The notes under the pieces: model-generated
Seen by the model: only the letters and a program-made list of their open reading frames with translations
Database searches by the model: none
Told to the model about the DNA's origin: nothing
Translations under genes and position numbers: made by a program
Origin: SCUB01 sp041918675
GTDB taxonomy: Bacteria > Pseudomonadota > Alphaproteobacteria > Rhizobiales > Xanthobacteraceae
Direction: 5' to 3'
NCBI GenBank assembly: GCA_041918675.1
Contig: JAYRVF010000003.1
Span: 62,001 to 126,000, forward strand
Length of the DNA: 64,000 nucleotides
Part shown: positions 58,386 to 64,000 of the stretch, one piece after another
Numbering within the stretch: the first letter of the stretch is position 1
Layout: every line of letters starts with the position of its first letter

Positions 58386-59306
58386 TTAGGGCGCGATGAG
58401 CACCTGCCGGCATTCGGGAGGCAAGTCCGCCATGGTCAGCGGCGGCTTCGGCTTGGGCGGCGTCGGCGACGGCTTGGGATGGATGATCGCGTCGCGGAAC
58501 CACCAATTGAGATCCTTGCCGCAACCCTCGCCCGGTGGAACGGGGTCCTGCGACTTGCAGCCGGAACTGTCGCTCGGGCAGCCGATACGAACATGAAAGT
58601 GATAGTCGTGCCCGTAATAAGGCCGGACCTTGTTGAGCCAGCCGCGATCGCCGCGCGCCTCGCGACATAGTGCCTTCTTGATCGCGGCGTTGACGAGGAC
58701 GCGCTCCACGGCGGCGTCGGTGGCGGCGGCCTTGATGATGCCGAGATGTCCGGGTGTCCACACCGCCGGGTCGACGTCGAGGCGATCGGCGCCGACCGTC
58801 ATGGTCGCCGACATTTCCTCCCGTTCCCGCCGCGTCAACTCGCGCTCAGGCATCGGCGTCAGCCAGATGTCGGCGTCGAGGCCGACCTGATGGCTCGCGT
58901 GCCCGGTGAGCATCGGCCCGCCGCGCGGCTGGGAGAGATCGCCGACGAGCAGGCCGCGCCAGCCGACCCGGGGGGCCTTGTGCGCGAGCCTTTCGATCAG
59001 CGCGATGAGTTCGGGATGTCCCCACATGCGGTTGCGCGACAGGCGCATCACCTGCCACGTCTTGCCGTTGACCGGCAGCGCCCTGGCGCCGGCGAGGCAC
59101 CCCTTGGCGTAGAAGCCGATCGCGCGCGTGGCAAGCGCGGCCGGCGCGGCCTTGCGGCCGAAAAGCTGTTTGGCGGCGGTCGCGGGGTCGTCCGGATTGG
59201 CGAGCGGCGGCAAGGGCGCGGGATCGAGCGTGCCCTTGTCCTGCGCCCACGCCGGCGCGGCCAGCGCCAGCAGGAGAAGAAGGGTGGTGAGCGTTCGTGT
59301 CGTCAT
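58386..59306 (-). CDS. mepA: Penicillin-insensitive murein endopeptidase MepA
   Basis: A 306-residue secreted peptidase. A signal peptide ends at PAWAQ (residue ~22). The LAS-type zinc motifs are visible: LTGHASHQVGLDADIW (His and Asp) and YGHDYHFHVRIGCP (HxH). It cuts D-alanyl-meso-DAP cross-links in peptidoglycan and is not inhibited by penicillin. Several cysteines (GCPSDSSGC, GEGCGKD) agree with the disulfides of MepA. The C-terminus has a Pro/Lys-rich spacer. It converges with the binding-protein gene, 16 bp apart. Confidence 0.92.
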   Translation of the reverse strand: MTTRTLTTLLLLLALAAPAWAQDKGTLDPAPLPPLANPDDPATAAKQLFGRKAAPAALATRAIGFYAKGCLAGARALPVNGKTWQVMRLSRNRMWGHPELIALIERLAHKAPRVGWRGLLVGDLSQPRGGPMLTGHASHQVGLDADIWLTPMPERELTRREREEMSATMTVGADRLDVDPAVWTPGHLGIIKAAATDAAVERVLVNAAIKKALCREARGDRGWLNKVRPYYGHDYHFHVRIGCPSDSSGCKSQDPVPPGEGCGKDLNWWFRDAIIHPKPSPTPPKPKPPLTMADLPPECRQVLIAP

Positions 59307-59423
59307 GAACGCGAATCATAACCGATCCGCCATGAGGAACGGAAGTCGGGGTCTTTACAGAGCCTTGTTGATCGGCATGCTTTTGTTCGGCCGGGCAGGT
59401 ATCGCGTGGCGGGGAGGACCACC

Positions 59424-59885
59424 ATGCTTCATCGCTTCAATCGCCTCCGTGTGGCGGGCGCGCGCGGCGCGCGGTGCGCCATTACCCTGGCTATCCTCGC
59501 GTTCCCTTGCGTCACGCCGGCATGGGCCTGGGTCGATGTTCACATCGACAAGTCGTCGCAAACGATGACGGTGAGCGTCGATGGACTTGCGCGCCACCAA
59601 TGGCCGGTCTCGACCGGGCGGCGCGGCTACGGCACGCCGAGCGGCGTGTTCCGGCCGCGGCGGCTGGAGCGGCGGTGGTTTTCACGGAAATACTACAATT
59701 CGCCGATGCCTCACGCGATCTTCTTCTATCACGGCTTCGCCATTCACGGCACGACCGAGCTGCATCGCCTGGGCGGGCCGGCCTCGCACGGCTGCGTGCG
59801 GCTTCATCCCGCGCACGCGGCCCGGCTCTTCGGCCTCGTGCGGGAGGCCGGAGCCGGCGCGACGCGGATCGTCGTTTCCGAATAG
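59424..59885 (+). CDS. L,D-transpeptidase (YkuD domain)
   Basis: A 153-residue secreted protein. The signal peptide ends near PAWA (residue ~35), and a minimal YkuD domain follows, with the catalytic motif HGTTELHRLGGPASHGCVRL split as His, then SHGC with the catalytic Cys (near 127) and VRL. It should form 3-3 cross-links or attach proteins to peptidoglycan. The start at 59424 follows GGGGAGG; the upstream in-frame start at 59406 precedes that site. It sits beside mepA, divergent, giving a small cell-wall remodelling pair. Confidence 0.88.
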   Translation: MLHRFNRLRVAGARGARCAITLAILAFPCVTPAWAWVDVHIDKSSQTMTVSVDGLARHQWPVSTGRRGYGTPSGVFRPRRLERRWFSRKYYNSPMPHAIFFYHGFAIHGTTELHRLGGPASHGCVRLHPAHAARLFGLVREAGAGATRIVVSE

Positions 59886-60050
59886 CGCGCGACCTTCCGC
59901 TTCGATCGCGCCCCGGGGCAGGCGCGCGCGAGGCACGAAGACCCGAGCCTTGGATGAAGGCGGTGCGTCCGGTCGCGGCGGACGACCGATGGCGGACAGA
60001 TGAAGGCAAACAAGGACGAGCGGTCGACGCAAGGCGAACAACGCAAAGCG

Positions 60051-60154
60051 AACAATGGAAATGAACAATGGAAATGAACAATGGGAATGGGCAGTGGGAT
60101 TGGACAGTGGGATTGGACAACGGGAATGGACAACGGGAATGGACAATGGAAAAC
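60051..60154. repeat. 13-bp tandem repeat, eight copies
   Basis: Eight consecutive 13-bp units of the form (G/A)ACAATGG(A/G)AATG. Units 1 and 2 are identical (AACAATGGAAATG), units 6 and 7 are identical (GACAACGGGAATG), and 4 and 5 differ at one base (core CAGTGGGATTG). The pairwise pattern suggests growth by local duplication. The composition (A- and G-rich, low C) differs strongly from the flanks. Confidence 0.93.
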
Positions 60155-60180
60155 GCCGGAAACCGATGGTTTCCGGCGTT
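60152..60180 (-). terminator. Perfect hairpin, possible terminator of the YegP-like gene
   Basis: AACGCCGGAAACC pairs perfectly with GGTTTCCGGCGTT (13 bp) around a GAT loop, directly after the tandem repeat. Read on the minus strand, it lies about 100 bp after the YegP-like stop and is followed by TTTTCC. There is no long T-tract, so terminator function is tentative. Confidence 0.5.
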
Positions 60181-60278
60181 GTTCCACTTCAGTCATGGCC
60201 GTCCAGCCGCCCCGCTTCCTTTCGCGCGGCGCCCTTGGAAAGGACGCCGCCCGCGCGCGGGGCGAAGCCAGCGCGGGC

Positions 60279-60587
60279 TCAGCCCGGCATGTCGCCCATC
60301 GGCGTCGGCGCGGCGGGCGGGGCCTTCGGCTTCGCCGCCTTGCGCTTGGCCGCCTTCTTCTTCGCGGGTTTGGCCTTCGCTCCCTTCGCGGGCGCGGCCT
60401 TGACCGCCTTGGTCTGATCGTCGATCGCGGCCTTGGGCGAATTCTTGATGATCGACTTGATCACCGCCTTCGCGCTCGCCTTCGATGAATAGCCTTCGGT
60501 GGCGAACATCTTCTCGCCATTGGGCGCCCGGAACCTCACCCGGAACTCTTCGCGCTTGTCCTTGTAGATTTCAAACTTGTACGGCAT
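60279..60587 (-). CDS. YegP-like DUF1508 protein with a Lys/Ala/Pro-rich tail
   Basis: A 102-residue protein. Residues 1-55 are one DUF1508 unit (YKFEIYKDKREEFRVRFRAPNGEKMFATEGYSSKASAKAVIKSI), a small alpha/beta fold of unknown function. Residues ~60-102 are a tail of Lys, Ala and Pro (PAKKKAAKRKAAKPK) that resembles histone H1-like or HU-tail sequences and could bind nucleic acid. E. coli YegP has two units without such a tail. The start at 60587 gives the conserved N-terminus; a GGGAGCGGGG stretch precedes it. No operon partner. Confidence 0.82.
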   Translation of the reverse strand: MPYKFEIYKDKREEFRVRFRAPNGEKMFATEGYSSKASAKAVIKSIIKNSPKAAIDDQTKAVKAAPAKGAKAKPAKKKAAKRKAAKPKAPPAAPTPMGDMPG

Positions 60588-60775
60588 CTGCCCCGCTCCC
60601 GCTCGGCTCTCGATTCGTTTCGTGAACGAACGGGCAATCGTCGTCGCGCGGCGCGAAAGTGTCAAGGGCGCGGGGATCGTCGCGTGCGTAAAAGCAGTCG
60701 CGATGGCGTGATGCCGGGCCGCTCATCATCGCGGCGCGCGCCGCAAGGACCTTTTTCGCACGGCGTCGCGCGGCG

Positions 60776-61624
60776 TCAGAATGTGGCGGCGATCCGGCCG
60801 ACGCCCGCAAGCACGGCATCGCGCGCCTCCGGCGTCGCGGCCGCGTTGCGATAATAGGCGGCGATGACGAGCGGCGCGCGACGCGCGGGCCAGACCACGG
60901 CGACGTCGTTGGCCTCGCCGCGCGGACCGCTGCCGGTCTTATCGCCGACGCGCCAATCCGCCGGCAGGCCGGCGCGTAGGCGCTTGTCGCCGGTCTTGCA
61001 GGCGAGGAGCCACTCCGTGAGCCGGCGGCGCGAAGCCATGGACAGCGTGTCGCCCAGAACCAGGGTGCGGACGCTTCGCGCCATCGCCCCCGGCGTCGTC
61101 GTGTCGCGGACGTCGCCCGCCGGCACGTCATTGAGCCCCGGCTCGGCGCGATCGAGCCGCGTCACCCTGTCGCCGAGGCGACGCGCGAGGGCGGTGACCA
61201 CCTTCGGCCCGCCGATCGCGTCGAGGATGAGATTCGCCGCGGTGTTGTCGCTTAGCGTCACGGCCGCTTCGCACAGCGCGTCGAGCGTCATGACGCCGCC
61301 GGCATGTTTCTCGGTCGCGGGCGAATAGGCGAGGAGCCTGTTCCGCTCGACCGGGATTTGGCGATCGAGCGTCTCGCGGCCTTCATCGACGCGCTTGAGC
61401 ACGGCGGCGACCGCGAGCGGCTTGAAGGTGCTGCACAGCGCGAAACGTTCATCGGCGCGGTGGGTCAGCGCGCGACCCGAGCCGGTATCGAGGAGCACGG
61501 CGCCGAGCCGGCCGCCGGCCTTGCGCTCCAGCGCCGCGAGCGGATTGTCACCGGCCCGCGCGGCGAAGGGGAAGGCAAGGCATGCCCCGACCAGGGCGCG
61601 GCGGGAGATCGGCATCTTGTGCAT
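60776..61624 (-). CDS. Class A beta-lactamase
   Basis: A 282-residue serine beta-lactamase that should hydrolyse penicillins and possibly cephalosporins in the periplasm. Catalytic motifs are complete: STFK (Ser65-Lys68), SDN (125-127), Glu161 in EPGLNDV, and KTG at 229-231 (DKTGSG). The N-terminus has a twin-arginine-like SRRALVGA followed by a short hydrophobic stretch ending ARAG, so Tat export is possible. No LysR-type AmpR regulator or mobile element is next to it, so it looks like a resident chromosomal gene. A second ATG (61615) is an alternative start. Confidence 0.92.
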   Translation of the reverse strand: MHKMPISRRALVGACLAFPFAARAGDNPLAALERKAGGRLGAVLLDTGSGRALTHRADERFALCSTFKPLAVAAVLKRVDEGRETLDRQIPVERNRLLAYSPATEKHAGGVMTLDALCEAAVTLSDNTAANLILDAIGGPKVVTALARRLGDRVTRLDRAEPGLNDVPAGDVRDTTTPGAMARSVRTLVLGDTLSMASRRRLTEWLLACKTGDKRLRAGLPADWRVGDKTGSGPRGEANDVAVVWPARRAPLVIAAYYRNAAATPEARDAVLAGVGRIAATF

Positions 61625-61661
61625 TCCGGTGACCTACGCCCGGCCCGCGCCGCGCGCAACG

Positions 61662-63473
61662 TCACTCATCCACCTTCAGCGCGGCGATGAAGGCCTCCTG
61701 CGGGATGTCGACCTTGCCGAACTGGCGCATGCGCTTCTTGCCCTCTTTCTGCTTCTCCAGCAGCTTGCGCTTGCGGGTGATGTCGCCACCGTAGCACTTG
61801 GCCGTCACGTCCTTGCGCAGCGCCCGCACCGTCTCGCGCGCGATGATCTTGCCGCCGATCGCCGCCTGGATCGGAATCTGGAACATATGCGGCGGGATCA
61901 ACTCCTTGAGCTTTTCCACCATGGCGCGGCCACGCCCTTCCGCGCGGGTGCGGTGGACCAGCATGGCGAGCGCGTCGACCGGCTCGGCGTTGACCAGGAT
62001 CTGCATCTTGACGAGATCGGCCGTCTGGAAATCGGTGAGATGATAGTCGAACGAGGCATAGCCCTTGGAGACGGATTTCAGCCGGTCGTAGAAATCGAAC
62101 ACCACCTCGTTGAGCGGCAGGTCGTATTTCACCATCGCGCGGTTGCCGACGTAAGTGAGCTCCTTCTGATTGCCGCGCCGGTCCTGGCAGAGCTTGAGCA
62201 CGGAGCCGAGATAGTCGTCGGGCGTCAGGATGGTCGCCTCGATCCAGGGCTCGCGGATTTCGGCGATCTTGACGACGTCCGGCATGTCGACCGGATTGTG
62301 GATCTCGATCTCCGTGCCGTCGGTGAGCCGCATCTTGTAGATGACCGACGGCGCGGTCGCGATCAGGTCGAGGTTGAATTCGCGCTCGAGCCGCTCCTGG
62401 ATGATCTCGAGGTGGAGCAGGCCGAGAAAGCCGCAGCGGAAGCCGAAGCCGAGCGCGGCGGAGGTTTCCATCTCGAAGGTGAAGGAGGCGTCGTTGAGGC
62501 GCAGCTTGCCCATGGCCGCGCGCAGCGTCTCGAAATCGGCGGCGTCGACCGGAAACAGTCCGCAGAACACGACCGGGACGGCCGGGCGGAAGCCGGGCAG
62601 CGCCTCGGCCACCGGCTTCTTGTCGTCGGTGATGGTGTCGCCGACGCGGGTGTCGGCGACTTCCTTGATCGAGGCGGTGATGACGCCGATCTCGCCCGGT
62701 CCAAGCTGATCGACGGCAACGAGCTTCGGCGTGAGATAGCCGACGCGCTCGACCTCATAGGCCGCGCCCGTGCCCATCAGGCGGATGCGCTGGCCTTTCT
62801 TCAGGACGCCGTCGACGACCCGCACCAGCACGACGACGCCTAAATAGACATCGTACCAGCTATCGACCAGCAGCGCCTTGAGGGTGGCCTCCGGGTCGCC
62901 CTTGGGCGGCGGCAGGCGCGTGACGATGGCCTCCAGCACGTCCGGCACGCCCACCCCGGTCTTGGCGGAAATGAGCAGCGCGTCGGACGCGTCAAGCCCG
63001 ATCACGTCCTCGATCTGGCTCTTGACCTTTTCCGGTTCGGCGGCCGGCAGGTCGGCCTTGTTGAGGACCGGCACGACCTCGTGATTGTTGTCGAGCGCCT
63101 GGTAGACATTGGCGAGCGTCTGCGCCTCGACGCCCTGGCTGGCATCGACCACGAGGAGCGAGCCCTCGCAGGCCGCGAGCGAGCGGTTGACCTCATAGGC
63201 GAAGTCGACATGGCCGGGTGTGTCGATCAGGTTGAGGATGTAGGTCTTGCCGTCCTTGGCGCGATAGGAAAGGCGCACCGTCTGCGCCTTGATGGTGATG
63301 CCGCGCTCGCGTTCGATGTCCATCGAATCGAGCACCTGTTCGCGGCCTTCCATCTCGCGCTCGCTCAAGCCGCCGGTGAGCTGAATCAGCCGGTCGGCGA
63401 GCGTCGATTTGCCATGGTCGATGTGCGCAACGATGGAAAAGTTGCGGATGTTGTCGATTGATTGGGTGGTCAT
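61662..63473 (-). CDS. lepA: Elongation factor 4 (LepA), translational GTPase
   Basis: A 603-residue GTPase of normal length. G1 is AHIDHGKST, G3 is DTPGHVDF, G4 is NKADLP, and the LepA-specific C-terminal domain ends with AKCYGGDITRKRKLLEKQKEGKKRM. It acts on ribosomes under ionic or cold stress and in initiation. ATG at 63473 gives the family N-terminus (TTQSIDNIRNFSIVAHIDHG); the ATG six codons earlier lacks support. The GTPase and C-terminal blocks are intact, with no frameshift. Confidence 0.96.
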   Translation of the reverse strand: MTTQSIDNIRNFSIVAHIDHGKSTLADRLIQLTGGLSEREMEGREQVLDSMDIERERGITIKAQTVRLSYRAKDGKTYILNLIDTPGHVDFAYEVNRSLAACEGSLLVVDASQGVEAQTLANVYQALDNNHEVVPVLNKADLPAAEPEKVKSQIEDVIGLDASDALLISAKTGVGVPDVLEAIVTRLPPPKGDPEATLKALLVDSWYDVYLGVVVLVRVVDGVLKKGQRIRLMGTGAAYEVERVGYLTPKLVAVDQLGPGEIGVITASIKEVADTRVGDTITDDKKPVAEALPGFRPAVPVVFCGLFPVDAADFETLRAAMGKLRLNDASFTFEMETSAALGFGFRCGFLGLLHLEIIQERLEREFNLDLIATAPSVIYKMRLTDGTEIEIHNPVDMPDVVKIAEIREPWIEATILTPDDYLGSVLKLCQDRRGNQKELTYVGNRAMVKYDLPLNEVVFDFYDRLKSVSKGYASFDYHLTDFQTADLVKMQILVNAEPVDALAMLVHRTRAEGRGRAMVEKLKELIPPHMFQIPIQAAIGGKIIARETVRALRKDVTAKCYGGDITRKRKLLEKQKEGKKRMRQFGKVDIPQEAFIAALKVDE

Positions 63474-63559
63474 GGTTGCGCCCGATAGCACCCGCTTCCC
63501 ACGGCTTCAAGGGCGGATTGCCGCCGCGCCGGTCGTTTCGTCGGGGGGCGCGCGGCCGC

Positions 63560-64000
63560 TCAGCAGGCGCGTGGCGCAATGAAGGCGTAGAAATAGTGAT
63601 GGCGCTTGCTCGACCAGTCGCGACGGTAGGGCAATTCGATGTGCCGCGGTGGCGTCCGGTCGGGAAAGTCGGCGGCGAAGAGCCCGCGAGCCTCCTCCTC
63701 GGAAGGCGCGATCACGATCGCGCCGAAGCGGCGAACGCGCTCGCGGTCCGTCCATGGCGCGTAGGCATAGTCCTGATCGCTCAGGCCGATCACCGGTCTC
63801 GGGCCCCGGCTGTAATACAGCGCGACGGCATAGGCGTTGAGCTTCTCGCCCATGATGTAGCCGGGTCCGCAGCCATGCGCCGCCGTCCACTCGCTCCGCA
63901 GCCTGGCGGCGGCCCCCGGCGCGGGATCCTGGAGCTGATCGCGCAGGACGAAGAGGCCATAGCCGATCGTTCCCGCGATCAGCGCGAGCCAGAGAATCCA
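63560..64000 (-). CDS. C-terminal part of a membrane protein, possibly an ArnT/PMT-like glycosyltransferase (5' end outside window)
   Basis: The frame is open to the window edge and ends at 63560, giving 146 visible residues. They start with a membrane helix (WILWLALIAGTIGYGLFVL), then a soluble domain with WTAAHGCGPGYIMGEKLNAY, LYYSRGPRPVIGLSDQDYAY and the end RRDWSSKRHHYFYAFIAPRAC. A last membrane helix followed by a periplasmic domain ending F(I/V)xPxxC resembles GT39-type (dolichyl-phosphate-mannose/ArnT-like) proteins of Rhizobiales. This is a memory-based impression; the catalytic N-terminal part is not visible. An internal ATG at 63853 is not the likely start. Confidence 0.65.
   Translation of the reverse strand, partial: WILWLALIAGTIGYGLFVLRDQLQDPAPGAAARLRSEWTAAHGCGPGYIMGEKLNAYAVALYYSRGPRPVIGLSDQDYAYAPWTDRERVRRFGAIVIAPSEEEARGLFAADFPDRTPPRHIELPYRRDWSSKRHHYFYAFIAPRAC

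Larger units (their letters stand above)
59886..60278. other. Intergenic region with minisatellite and perfect hairpin
   Basis: A 393-bp gap. It contains the 13-bp tandem repeat (60051-60154) and the perfect hairpin (60152-60180), both listed separately. The frames running through the repeat on both strands are low-complexity by-products of it and are not called as genes. The rest shows nothing recognisable. Confidence 0.6.

Noticed and set aside
60055..60417. Frames reading through the 13-bp repeat on both strands
   Set aside because: They are low-complexity translations of the repeat array joined to antisense of the YegP-like gene.

Overview
This 64-kb window is GC-rich, densely coding chromosomal DNA from an alphaproteobacterium, most likely a member of the Rhizobiales (Hyphomicrobiales). 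The evidence is the codon usage, a radC-map neighbourhood, a palindromic intergenic repeat of the kind common in that order (19875-19986), a fused LivM-LivG transporter protein, and a BoxR/box benzoate cluster. The genus cannot be fixed from the sequence. No rRNA, tRNA, CRISPR array, transposase, integrase or phage gene was seen.

Layout. (1) 1-2222: copper homeostasis, with the 3' part of a CopA ATPase, the chaperone CopZ and a convergent CueR. (2) 2385-5495, minus strand: a pyrophosphate-type phosphofructokinase and a methylthioribose salvage pair (class II aldolase, MtnA). (3) 5649-15066: a gentisate module with 3-hydroxybenzoate 6-hydroxylase, gentisate dioxygenase, maleylpyruvate isomerase, fumarylpyruvate hydrolase, a five-gene Liv-type ABC transporter and a MarR regulator. 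(4) 15305-25920: one long plus-strand operon encoding a second Liv-type transporter interleaved with a feruloyl-CoA-synthetase-like ligase, a thiolase, a 4-hydroxybenzoyl-CoA-type thioesterase and an acyl-CoA dehydrogenase. (5) 26174-43233: a complete aerobic benzoyl-CoA (box) module with a third Liv-type transporter, pirin, the regulator BoxR, benzoate-CoA ligase, BoxD-type aldehyde dehydrogenase, BoxC, BoxB, BoxA and a PhaC-like hydrolase. (6) 43298-49109: a small secreted protein, a creatininase-family amidohydrolase, an NMT1/SsuABC-type transporter, a hydroxyacid dehydrogenase and a two-domain Inh-like protein. (7) 49139-64000: RadC, methionine aminopeptidase, an MscS channel, a K+/H+ antiporter, a LuxR regulator, a metal-chelate ABC transporter, MepA, an L,D-transpeptidase, a YegP-like protein, a class A beta-lactamase, LepA and the end of a membrane glycosyltransferase-like protein.

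The central 38 kb reads as an aromatic-acid catabolic supercluster. The box module takes benzoate through benzoyl-CoA and its epoxide to 3,4-dehydroadipyl-CoA. The gentisate module takes 3-hydroxybenzoate to pyruvate and fumarate. The middle operon has the ends of a beta-oxidation sequence (ligase, dehydrogenase, thiolase) plus an aroyl-CoA thioesterase. It could therefore shorten arylpropanoid acids to aroyl-CoA and feed either neighbour. That link is inference: no enoyl-CoA hydratase or 3-hydroxyacyl-CoA dehydrogenase lies in the window.

The most notable regulatory signal is a family of TGCA-N6-TGCA sites. Two are perfect and one is a variant upstream of boxC, and two are variants in the boxR/ligase divergent region. 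They match the known operator style of the BzdR/BoxR family and overlap recognisable promoter elements. Other unexplained structures are a 15-bp perfect palindrome at 15324-15338, alternative stem-loops in the long leader of the benzoate-CoA ligase gene, and an eight-copy 13-bp tandem repeat at 60051-60154.
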